Under the pieces are notes generated by a model. That model did not search any database. It saw nothing but the letters and a program-made list of their open reading frames with translations, and was not told where the DNA came from. Below are positions 1 through 11,800 of a stretch of 64,000 nt of DNA, piece after piece (position 1 is the stretch's first letter; every line of letters starts with the position of its first letter). This stretch comes from Syngnathus acus (lineage: Eukaryota; Chordata; Actinopteri; Syngnathiformes; Syngnathidae), in assembly GCF_901709675.1 (NCBI RefSeq), contig NC_051094.1, forward strand, positions 9,294,501 to 9,358,500, read 5' to 3'. The position numbers were made by a program, and so were the translations under genes.

Positions 1-175
1 AATTTATTTAGTTAAATGATTTAACTGTTTGCTAAACAGGTTCATGATAACTGTTGAGGTGCCGCTGAGCAAGGCGCCAAAAATTAATGTTCACAGTACT
101 TTGAATGCAAACATCAAGCTTTTGCCAAAATGCTGATATACGTACTGTTATCTTATTTTTGCGTTTTACACACAG

Positions 176-2470
176 GGTCTGACAATGAGTGTGTTGTGGA
201 CAATGTTCTATGGTATTATGAGTGCTTTTGCACCCATCTATGCTTGGATCCTCTTCCTCCGTGCTCTGGTTGGCTTTGGCATCGGTGGAGCCCCGCAGTC
301 GTGCGTATCCCTCGTCCATCCGTTTTGTACGACCTACAGAGCAAGACTTCAAATTAACAGTGTGTGTTTTCTATTTCTTAGGGTCACACTCTATGCTGAA
401 TTTCTTCCCATGAAGTCCAGAGCAACGTGTATATTGCTTATTGAGGTTTGTACTGTCAAGCTCATCTCTCTTCATCTGTCCAGTACAGATCATTTGCAGC
501 TGGACGTTTTATTCTGTGGTGATTATTTCATCCCAACAGATATTCTGGGCTCTGGGCACGGTGTTTGAGGTCCTCCTTGCAATTCTAGTGATGCCTTCTC
601 TGGGCTGGCGCTGGCTTCTCGGCCTCTCTACCATCCCTCTTTTCATCTTTGCCATCTTTTGTTTTGTGAGTATAAATTTAGGAGTAGGCACAGAGACTTT
701 CAAAATTATGTTACACCACCTGCACCACAACTTAGACCTAGTTTTACCTGGTCTAAAGTCTACTCAAATTTCTGTCACCAAAGTGTCAGATGCGTCTCAT
801 ACATGTTCATTAAGAAGCTTTGTTGATTGATGAATCTCTTCACTTGGGCGGCAGTGGCTACCTGAAAGTGCTCGATACGATGTGTTGACGGGGAATCAAG
901 AAAAAGCTCTGGCGACTTTGAAACGAATTGCCATGGAGAATGGAGTACCCATGCCGCTGGGAAAACTCATTGCAGCCAAACAAGTATATCACTTTCTGCA
1001 ACGCTCCAAATCTAATTCCACTTTTTTTGCACTATGACTTGTGATTGATGTCAGTCTCTTGATTTCTGTTTTTTTTAATCAGGAGGATCGTGGAAAGTTT
1101 CGGGACTTGTTCTCATCACAATTCCGCTGGACAACAGTCCTTCTGTGGTTTATTTGGTAAATGGAGGAAAGAAAAATGTCATTCCATTCTTTCTATTATA
1201 CGTATTTAGCTTCATATTCAGATTGTTGTGTCTCTTGTCTTCAGGTTTGCAAACGCCTTCTCATATTACGGCCTTGTGTTGCTCACCACAGAACTCTTTC
1301 AGGAGGGAGGGGCATGCGGAAGTGAGTTATTGCGCTATATACGATTATTTTTTTGTTGTTATTTTCGGTTCTTGGGGAGTTAGCATAAAACCACAGACAC
1401 TTGAACTGATCCAAACTAGAATTCTAACCTGTGTTGTGCTTTTCCCCCTAGAGCGCAAAGGTAATAAAATGGAGAGCAAATGCAACTTGGAGTGTAAATA
1501 TTTGAACAGCGATGACTACAAAGACCTTTTGTGGACAACCTTATCGGAATTCCCGGGTAAAATTGAAACGGACTAAAATTGTACATATTTTTCTAGACTT
1601 GTTTTTTTTTTTTACTCTATCACACATTGAAAGATATTAAAATTGACCACCTACAATGTATCTCTGTTTTTTGTATCTTGACTTTATGGGTTCCTGTTCC
1701 ACAGGACTGTTGGTGACTTTGTGGGCGATCGACCGCTTAGGAAGAAGGAAGACCATGGCCTTGTGTTTTTTTGTCTTCTCCATGTGCATCATTCCACTCT
1801 ATGGTTGTGTGGGGAGGTAAAAGGAGAACCTTGTTCTCGATATTGTCCTGTTTTTAATCAAGTTAAGTCATTGTCATAAAGCCGGCGTGGCTTCTTGTTT
1901 TGTTGCAGAGTTTCCATGACAGTGCTGATTTTTATTGCCAGAGCTTTCATTGCTGGAGGATTTCAGGTTGCTTACGTATATACTCCAGAGGTTAGTATTC
2001 ACAGTGACTCTGCGGTGAATAGATGTATCTTGAATCAAATCAAGACAGCAGTCATAAAGAAAGAGAATTAGTAGGACCTTCACAGTCTTTTATGTTCTAC
2101 AGGTGTATCCAACTGCAACCAGGGCTTTGGGTTTGGGAACAAGCAGTGGGATGGCTCGAGTTGGTGCCCTCATCACACCTTTTGTTGCACAGGTACATTT
2201 GGCACTTAACTAAGAAAGTGGAATGCAAAGTGACTCTTTTGGTTTCTCTTGCAGGTGCTGTTGGAGTCATCTGTGTATTTGGCTCTCTCGGTGTACTGCT
2301 GCTGCTGTCTCCTCGCCGCCATCGCATCTTGCGCACTGCCAATTGAAACAACGGGACGAGGCCTGCAGGAATCCAGCCACCGTCAGTGGGGCCAGGAAAT
2401 GATGGGTCGAGCTTCTTCCTCACAAAACTCAGGGCCAATCCCTCATTCCAGCTCCGGCTCTCAGGGCTGA
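176..2470 (+). CDS. svop: Synaptic vesicle 2-related protein (SVOP), 3' part of gene
   Basis: SVOP is a 12-TM major-facilitator-like protein of synaptic vesicles with no firmly assigned substrate. Eleven coding exons are visible: 176-300, 382-445, 540-665, 855-983, 1083-1156, 1245-1321, 1452-1556, 1705-1816, 1909-1990, 2103-2192 and 2255-2470 (stop). All have GT/AG junctions and matching phases. They give about 399 residues, against roughly 548 in the human protein, so the first ~150 residues lie upstream of the window. Diagnostic stretches are [61 protein letters not shown] and the tail [15 protein letters not shown]. The tail closely matches SVOP and separates it from SV2A-C and SVOPL. The next gene, dao, is convergent, as beside human SVOP. 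The exon at 1452-1556 encodes the luminal loop, the least conserved part. The family call is certain; which teleost paralogue this is cannot be told. Confidence 0.95.
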
Positions 2471-2789
2471 GCAATGTTTGAGATAACGGTGAAGCGCGAA
2501 GGACAAAAAAGCTGCAGCAGCTTTTTGTGTGAATCTCAAGTCCCATCTACATTCTAGGCACAAACATGACTTCAGAGAGGAAGACGGCACAAAATATCAT
2601 GTCACTGCACTTAACTCTTCATCCACCATTGCCATCCGTTTTGCTACTGTATGCTTCCAACAGAATGGTTGAAATCCATGGCATTCACGTTGACCAGTGA
2701 ATGAGTGAAATCAAGAAGAAATTGGGGGGGTGTCTGAATCTTGTTGTGCAATGCAAGTGAAAAGGTGAAACGCGCTACAGTCATAGGTC

Positions 2790-3260
2790 AGTGTAGGCCA
2801 GGGGTAGGCGAACCCATAGGGGTACGGGAGTTCATTTCAGGAGGTACATGGGAGCATTTAATGATTTCCTGCGCCAAAATTACAACGGCCACGTATCAAT
2901 TCGAGTGACACATTGAAGCTTTGATGACTGATGAAAAGAAAGTAAAACTGCTACAGTGGGTCTGAATATTATTCTTTAAAGGGGAACTGTTCAATGATCT
3001 CCATTTTTTCGTGGTAAATGAGGTATATTTAAATGCAGTAATCTATGTAAAATGTATTTTACTTATTTTCAAGGCAATATATTTATTTTTATGTTTAATT
3101 AGAGTTAAGAAAGAAATAAGATGTTAAACAAATTGTTTTCTTCATTTAATGATAGTTTGTGTTACATTTTGGAGAATCGTCAACACGAGTGAGGGGAAAA
3201 CTCATGGTATGACAAAAAGGTTTGGGGGTACGCAAGTCAAAATGTTGGGAATCACTGGTC
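2790..3260. mobile_element. Degraded non-autonomous DNA-transposon relic (hAT-like)
   Basis: The left edge (CCAGGGGTAGGCGAACC) and the reverse complement of the right edge (CCAGTGATTCCCAAC) look like the imperfect ends of hAT/Charlie-type fish repeats. Near-matching 'ggggtac' tracts sit just inside both edges. There is no ORF. The boundaries are approximate. Confidence 0.4.
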
Positions 3261-3595
3261 TAAGACGTGGGAAAATATAAACATTGGAAAACTGTATTAC
3301 TTCAAATATTACAACTAAAAAAAAAAGCCTTAAAAAATACACATATATTATTTACCTGGAAAACATTTACTTCAATTGTACTAGGCCTCTGTACAATTCA
3401 TTTTTTTCATTCACTGCCGGATAGAGAAAATAGCCAACTAATTATTATGTGTATCATAATGACCCAAGCGCAAACGCCAATTTAAAAGAAAAAATGGAGA
3501 AGTCAATTCCAGTAGCAATATTAATTTACGCCATGATCATTTTTGACATTGGTGAGATATGTTGACAGTACATTCATCAAAATATTTAGTATGTG

Positions 3596-3702
<107 letters not shown>

Positions 3703-4370
3703 ATTTGCAATATTTTTGAAATATGACTCAATTGCATTTGCCTAAAAATACATGATTGGATTCATGTATCGAAGTATTTTATATATTTTCATCAGATCCT
3801 ACAATGCCTAATCAGTCTGATGAAAAATATTGAAATTCTCCGATTACAATACGATACCTATAATGTGACAATTTGGTTCTCATTGGATTCGAAACATTAC
3901 ACTGCATCTATAGTAATGTTTACTTCAGACTAAACACAGTCATTAAACTTAATTTATACTTCTGTAAATAATTCATCAGCTCTCGTTCCATTTCTTTGGA
4001 AAAAGGTGATATGAAGTATGACAAGTTCAAATAATAGATGGATGTATTTTTGCATTTTATTTGAAATTTTATTTAATTGAATCAGTATTAAGATTTAATG
4101 TACACTTATTCTTGTCAACACACAAAAAAAGGTAAATGTACCACATCATGATAGTAAATAATCTTTGTAAAAGATACAATTTGATGTCATTATTTGTTAC
4201 AGGGATTTTGCAAGCTATATTTAAGGCATATTTGTATTTGAGTGAAAGTTAATTTGTTAATCTTAATTTTTTTATATATATGAGTGAATAACAATTGTCC
4301 CTTACTATAAAGACATTATTAGGTTTGGATTTAATTGCATACAATTAAGTCCCAAATGCTAAAAAGTAAT

Positions 4371-7300
4371 TCACAAGTGAGCTTTTGGTCCCGCTCCCTT
4401 TTGTTCCAAAATCTGACCGAAAAGCCTGGCTGCTTCCTGTGCACAACCTCTGCAAATGGTCAGTCCAAAACCTCCATGGCCATAGTTGTGAATCACCTAC
4501 AGGAAAATCACAGTAACTCAGACGCTGAAGACCAGTGTTTATATCTGGAATTCTAATCAGATGTTTTGCATGAATCACCTCGACCGCAGTGGTACCACAC
4601 AGTATGGTCTCTCTCTCCAGTCTGACTTTATTTCGAGCTGGCCTGAGGCCGGTCCAGTCATCCACTATCTTAGCATGCTGTGGCAAGAAAACAATAACAC
4701 AGACAATGCAAGGTCACAGTGCATGATTTTGTTTTTATCTGCCTTAGCAGAAAGTAGGTTAATGTATACCCCCACCCCCCCCCCCCTGTTTTTTCTCATC
4801 TAAGACCTTTTGTATGCTTCCAATTTTGTGGGAACAATTTTGGGAAGGCGCTTTTCTGTTCCAGGGTAACTGTGTGTTAGTCGTGTTTGCAACAACGTCT
4901 GAGATGTCCTAGTTTTACTTCTTCTAGGTGCACATTGTACATGTTAAGAATTGTAATACGTGACCTTTAGACTTGGCTCAAGTTGGCAAGCCTTTTCCCA
5001 TATGTTCTTATGATCGGCAGTATCATTACTTTCATTCCAGTTTCCTAACTGGAACACCCCGCCAACTGCCACAAACCGACTCCTGCAGACACGTACTTGT
5101 GAAAAGAGAGAAGAGAAAGCAGCACTCTGGCAACAAGACAGCAGAATGATTAACACTAACACAATGTTGCAACCACTTCTAGCGTGTTTAAAATATACAG
5201 TACGTGTAAAATGAAAATGCTACTTTTTAAGTCTCGGTGTCCGCATCCCTTTGTGTTAAAAGTTAATTGTAGTTGCTGCAGTCTCGCATCTAATCGATTC
5301 TGTCTGGTGCAAATGAACACATTTCCAGCAAAATAACATTTGTGGTGGGAGTCCTGTCATAAAGGGACAATCGAACAAATCCCAGCTCCACCATTACCAG
5401 GAATACAGAAAAGTGGCTTTGGAGTGCTGAGAAATTGTCAGCGTCAGGTCACTTGTGTTACCCTGGTATGATATATGGTGAGTTGTAAATCCCCTCAGAG
5501 TGGGTCAAAATCCAATGCTTCAACCATGGGGCTTCCACCTAGAAAATAGGAATATGAAGAAGTAATTACCTTTTTTAACTCTACCCCAAAGACTGAACCT
5601 CCGCCTAACCTTTATGATCTGTCCCCGGGCTGGTTGGAGCTCAGAGTCAGGTTGGAGGTCTCCGGATCTCACCCCAGTACAGTTTATTATCACATCGGCA
5701 CCATGTTTTTGCAGCTACAAATGGGGAAGAAGAATTATTTTACGAAAAAACACACACAAAACAAAAGCACATATTTGCTGAACATTTTCACATTCAACTA
5801 AATGTATAAATGTTCAGTTGAAAGTGACATCTATTAATTAAATGATGATCCTGATTCACAGTATCATTAGAAATTCTGATTTTATTTTTACAATATATAT
5901 AATAATCTCAACGAATGTGAGTGCAGCTAGTGTTTAAAAAGCTAACCTCTGTAAATGAGCCTATTTTCCTCTGGTAAAACTTCACACCCCGTTTTGCCAA
6001 CCTGAGGAAGACACCAAATTTGATATTAAGACAGAACATGTGCTCATTATGATGTTTTCGTTTCTGCTACGCAAGCCGGACCTGATTTACCATAGTGTGG
6101 TTTGACATGTAGACTATACCTGGACTATATAAAGTGCTTTCACAGAGTTCACTAGCAGACAGCTTGCTGGGCTGAATCATAAAGGAAAAAAAATATGCAA
6201 CGGGTCTATTTTTAATTCATCTTAACTGCTTTCTCGTCCCAGCTTGCACAGATGATACTACTGTCAAAAGCGGTCACTGGTTAACAATAGAGTTATTTGA
6301 TTCCCTTACCTACTTGGCTTTGTTGTGATGATTCCGTTCTACATACAAGGGGCAAAGTAATACAATATGGAATACACATTCTCCATTCATGGTTTAATGG
6401 CTTACGAAATGTTAAAATGACCTTTGCCTGGTTCAATTCAGGTTACAACAACCAGGTAATATTTTATATGTATTTTTTTTTTAAACTGTACAGATCAGAC
6501 TGGCTCATGGATGAAGACACTAAGCTAAGTAGTATGAACTGAAATATTGAGACCGTATTTGGGTGCATTTGTGCAATAACTCACCAGTCCATTAGCCAAG
6601 GTAGGTATGTTTTACCTTCCAACATGAGAGCAGTGTTGAACCAGCCATGACTAAAAAAAGAAAAGAAAAAAAGGGTATCGGGCAATTTAAAAGAAATAGG
6701 TGTGTTACAAATTAACTCAGTCGTGCAGTAAAACATTACTATAGGACAAAGGTTTCACGATTTCATGGGACCAGCATAATTATAAATGATGACTGTGCTT
6801 TGTGTTCACACAGCAGGGTGTGTCGGATTCTACCTGTAGCCAGGAAACATCTTCAGCTCTCGCTCTGTGAGTTTTCTGAAGCCCAGGACTATGTCTTTAA
6901 ATGTTGGTTCCTGCTCACAAAAATAGATACGTAGTTGTCTATACAATGATCTTTGAGGACTTTCTGCTTGCGGTTTTAAGTGCCTTCATAAAATCTCAGT
7001 TATTATTTCATGACTGTTGCTGACAATATTCATCATTGATTAAAGTTACATGGACTATCAGACAAGCACGTGACTAGATATTCCATTTCACTTAAAAGTA
7101 TAAATCAAAATAACGCCCAAATTTTGGTTTCTGAGTTATTCTTTTTAAGTGAAATGCGAAGTTTTACTCACTGGTTTTGGTTCTATGCAGAGGTTGTAAC
7201 CAGATTGGAGGAAAAGACCCATTTTTACACACTCTGGTGAACGGAGACAGCTCACCAAGTAGTCAAAGGTCTGTTTACACCATTCCCTGAAGGTAAGAAG

Positions 7301-7549
7301 AATGTGGCATCGAAACTAGAACATTTTCAAGAGGAGTCAAAAAGAAAATGAGTACCTCTCCTGAAGATTGCCCTTGTCATTGAAATAAGGTTGCCATAAA
7401 CCAGCCGCTCCATCACTGGTGGTCAGTGGGGTGAAGCGGTCTGCATACACCTCAATGATCAGCGGATTGACGATGGAATGATACTGCTCATAAATGCTCT
7501 GAGCTGTGGACAGACCGATGACTCCAGCACCTATTACAGCCACACGCAT
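4371..7549 (-). CDS. dao: D-amino-acid oxidase
   Basis: This peroxisomal FAD flavoenzyme oxidatively deaminates neutral D-amino acids to 2-oxo acids, ammonia and H2O2. Ten coding exons on the minus strand, in transcript order: 7549-7356, 7286-7172, 6910-6834, 6650-6585, 6001-5947, 5714-5610, 5538-5462, 5082-4965, 4677-4579 and 4496-4371. They total 1032 nt, giving 343 aa (human 347). Visible motifs are the N-terminal dinucleotide-binding GAGVIGLS, the [20 protein letters not shown] block, the substrate-binding tyrosines in GIYNSPY, the active-site arginine in TGLRPAR, and [10 protein letters not shown] near the C-terminus. The last three residues, AHL, fit a type-1 peroxisomal signal (human SHL). 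The start is MRVAVIGAG, two bases inside an exon whose acceptor is 'ttccag', so an upstream non-coding exon is needed. A candidate is on the minus strand near 7998-8060, followed by the donor 'gtacag'. One oddity: the usual LTIHWGC motif reads LTICRGC. Confidence 0.96.
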
Positions 7550-8897
7550 ATCTGGAATAACAGAACACAAAATGGATAATCCACACATCTATTTCCGGTA
7601 CAGTGGAATATCAAATTGTAAAGTTTGTAGTCAACCACAATAGCATGTACTGTACAAGCGCTGCACAGAAGGGGCAGAGTTTAGGTTTAAATCAATTATA
7701 GCGATTGTTTGCAACTTTGCAAAGATTTCATTGTATAGTATTGTGCTGACTTATCACAGTCCACTTAGAGCTGTTAGATTTGGGCACATCGTCTTTGCTC
7801 TGCAACTGTTTAGATATATTATTTTTACAGTTCAAGTTCGCCACCAGAATTAACCGGCTGTGTTGGAATTATTATACATTCCCAAGGGCTAAATTTAACA
7901 TTTCTGAAAACGTCGCTCTTCACCTCAGCTTACAAAAATACACACGTGATCGCGAAACGCGTTGAGTCACTGTTAGTGTTGAAGAAAGTTACTGTACCGT
8001 CAATGTAGAAGCCGATCAACACACACGATGTGAGTGAAAGCACAAATAAGTGTATCAGATGTCACTTGTGCGAGGGGCGGAGTCTATCACTGACGTTGGT
8101 ATTCGTGAATGATAAATGTAATCGTATGGATTTCAGTTTTATTTTTGTTCAGAAATTGTTTTGTTTGTTTGTTTCCTAAGCGGGTAAACACATCAAAGTG
8201 AACATAATACACATTCTACTTAAAATCTGTTTTATAATCGATGTGAAGAATTCATTTTGTACACTTTTTTGTAAAAAAAGAAAAAAAAGAAAAAAAAGAA
8301 AGAAAATAGCTGTAATATAGAGAAAGGATGGCTTTGTATTCATGTTTTTTCGAGTTACGAAACAATTTTACTTTTTTAAATCTAAACATGACAATTTACA
8401 AGGGGAAATAAATCTTTTGGTTATGTTCCTATTGTTTATAATTAAAACAAAATATGATGACAACAGTGTATACAAGTAGTGTTTTTTAACTTGAGATATT
8501 CGATGCCACTTTTTTTCCAGACAGATACCAGTACTAACTTGATCAAGTACACAATACTCGAGTATTCAAGTCACGTGAGTACTGTACGAAGTGTGCGTGT
8601 ATTCTGAACACAATTCATTTTGATGCTCTTTTCCCTTTCCGTCTTCTGAATGTTGCATTTGAATCATCCGCGCAAACTATGACAGCAAGTAGTGTACGCT
8701 GTACGACACTACTGTACCAATCAATGGAAAGTGTCATGACGTGAGGTCGGTGGAGGCACTCTCTACCGCCCCTCCGTCTTCCGTCCATCTGTTCATTCAG
8801 TTTGCGCCAGGCGGATCGTTAGCCGGGCAGCTAGCTAGCACAAGGAGGCAGCTTCACCAGGCCACAACGGCCGCCGGTGCATCTTCCGCTTCCAGCC
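7550..8897. other. dao-ssh1 divergent 5' region
   Basis: The two genes point away from each other, with 1348 bp between their start codons. The dao 5' UTR and promoter should lie near 7990-8100 (minus) and the ssh1 5' UTR just before 8898 (GC-rich from about 8740). The middle (8150-8500) is AT-rich, with an A/G-rich tract at 8273-8306. No other gene is seen. Confidence 0.6.
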
Positions 8898-11800
8898 ATG
8901 GCGTTAGTTACTCTGCAGCGGTCCCCGACCCCCAGCGCCGCGTCCACCGCCAGCACCGCGACCACCACTGCGGGCGAGGTCTGTTCTCTCCGTGGGGGAG
9001 TGTTATGGATGTATAATAATACAAATAATCATAATAATAATGATGATGGAAATGGTAACAATAAGGATAATAATAATACTCATCATCATAATATTAAGAT
9101 TATTATTAAAAAAATAAACGAATGCTCCAGGGTGTTGTGGTGTTTATGGGAAGATGCTAACGAGGGGAAATGGTGCCGGAGGAAGGGCCTTTTGCCGGAA
9201 GACTTAACGAGCGGCCGTTCGTTGCTTTTTAGCCCAATGAAGTGGCAAACAAACCAGTGCTTCCATTACATTTGCTTACGTGGTCAGGGATATCACGATA
9301 ACAAAGATTAGCTTGCGCTGGGTGCCTAAGCAATGCAGCTAACGGTAGCTAGGTCGCGACGTGCTTGGCTAGCAGTGAAAATGACGTTTTAATTTCATTT
9401 GATTAAACACTCTGCCCACTCGAGGAACACAGACTGCATCCATGCACTTCTATTGAAGTTGTCCTTCATTCTCTGTTAGACATTTAGTCTTAGAGCTTGT
9501 GAGACGTTCTTGTTTTATTTGATGGCTTGGATTGTCATATTGCTGCTTAGATTTCAGAAACAGATCGTTGGACGCCTCTGTTGGGACTTGTCGATTAAAA
9601 AGACTTTCACCCCTCATAGCGGTGTTATTTTGTCGTTTTGGGGGGAGGCGGTTCACTTGGAATTAATGTTTGGTTCACAATGACAGCAAGTTCCCATTTC
9701 AAATTTAACAGCAGATTTGTTACCTTCGTCTTTACGATCTGATGGGGGCGCTAACTACCAAGTTTAGCAACGATCCGAACTAAAAATGTCTAAATGCACT
9801 GCCTCGTATTGGGCTGTATTTTAAAATGTGATCACTCAACTAATGAAAGGCAACACGGACTAAAATCTCTCACTCGTATTGTGCACCCCTACTGCAATCA
9901 AAATGAAATAATTGTTGAGGTAGGCCTTTCACTTCATGCTTTGTGTTGTATCATACTCATTTATCATTCTTAGGATGTACTTACTCGATAGCTTGAAACA
10001 ATAATCAGCATTTTGATTCAAAATTACATTTCTTTTATTGGCCACAGCTATCTTAAATCCACAAAAAGTGGTGTTGAAATAACCTTGGCCAAAGAGCACA
10101 ATGTAAGCATGCATGACTTTCTTACGACACAGTAGCTGTTCACATTTGTGCAGTAGTCCCTACTTTTCTATTTAGTTTTGCTAATTGAAAAAGGCATCAG
10201 TATTTGTTGGCGCAGCCTGCTGTTGTCCGGTGACACGGAACAGTAAAAACTGCTGCAGCAGCTATGATGTCATCGGCTCTATGAGGGGTGGGTGCAGTGG
10301 TGGAGTACTACTGCAGGAAAAGAACAGAAATGTAACAGATGCTAATGTTCAGTAGCTTGTATTTTAAGATTAGTTCACCCGATTTACACTTCAAGAGCAT
10401 CGGACGGGAAATGAAATGTGATAACTGCATAATGATTGATCAGAAATAAACATACCCTTCCCATCTGCATATACCACCCACATCTGCCAGTCAAAGCAGA
10501 TACACTTGCACAGTATCACGTTAACCACATTGTTTAATCATACTAATGGTGCAATGATTAATCGGTTATTACATTAATCGATAAATATTTTGATCATTAA
10601 ATCATTCAGAGACGTTTAATTTAAATGTGTACAAATCTTTTGAATTTCAGTTTCTCAACTGTAAATATTTTCTGGTTTTTGGCATTCTCCATGAAAGCAG
10701 ACTGGTTGAGTTTTTGTTTTCTTTCAACATAAGACATCAGCAAACATTTGTTTTTAGTTTTGAAAACGATCAACATTTACTCACAGTATCATCTAATAAT
10801 AAAGCAATTTACCTGGTAGTAGTTAAGCATCATGGCACAACACAGGAGCCCCGATAGCATCGAATTGTAACTCCTTGGCCCCAAAATAACGATTGATTGT
10901 CTAATATCTTTATGTATGCCGTATGTTTGAGCTTGTCCGCATTATATACCATTTAAAATTGCACAATGTAATTAAGATATTCTCCTTGCTCTATTTCAGG
11001 AATTTGGGAGTGAAGATGAGCGGCGTATGAATCAAAGGTAAGATGTGTCTCAAGTCACTTACACATCACCATGAAATAGATGTATGTATTTGTCCGCCTT
11101 TGCATTTTACACAAAACCAGACGAAGGCAGGATATTTCTGCAACCCTGTGTGCTCATACACGGTCTTGTTTTACAATTTTCTTACAATGGCAACATGAGA
11201 GTTGGCATCAGCCAAGATGTAATTAGTGTCAAATTGAAGACATTTCTAAATGGGTTTTTTTTTCCTCAGGAGAATTTGGTTCAAAGGTGTCATTTTGGCA
11301 AAGGGTTGAAAAGCTTAACCTTTCACAAAGACATCATTCTGTAAAATGTAAACATATGCCCTAACCCTTTAAAATTAAGGCAATAGAAAATGTGGACATT
11401 GTGGCAAAAGAGTTTTCAACATGGAATGGCCATGATATTTTGGGAGTTTGGAGGACTGTTGTGGAAACAGACCTGTTTCTATTTTTATCTGCCCAATAAA
11501 CCTGTTTCTGAAATATTTTTTTTGTGTGTGTGTGTGACTCATAGAAGTCGATCTCTTCCTTTTGACTTCTCCAGTTCGGAGTCACCAGAGCACGCCATCC
11601 TTTTACATCTGAGCCATATAACCGCTCTTATGTCTTCCTGCATGTTCTCAAAGTTTGCACTGGCTTGTATAATGTTGATAAGTACAAAATATATCTACTG
11701 AGAAAGTTGTATTTATTTTTTTTATTTTGCAAATAAAACTAGTATCGTTACGTAAGTAATGGAGAATTGTCTTATAAAATTACTCCGGGCCTCAAAATGT

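Noticed and set aside
8877-9311. Asn-rich 144-residue ORF reading through ssh1 exon 1
   Set aside because: Only the first part (8898-8978) is the slingshot N-terminus. The rest is intronic AAT-repeat sequence after a GT donor.
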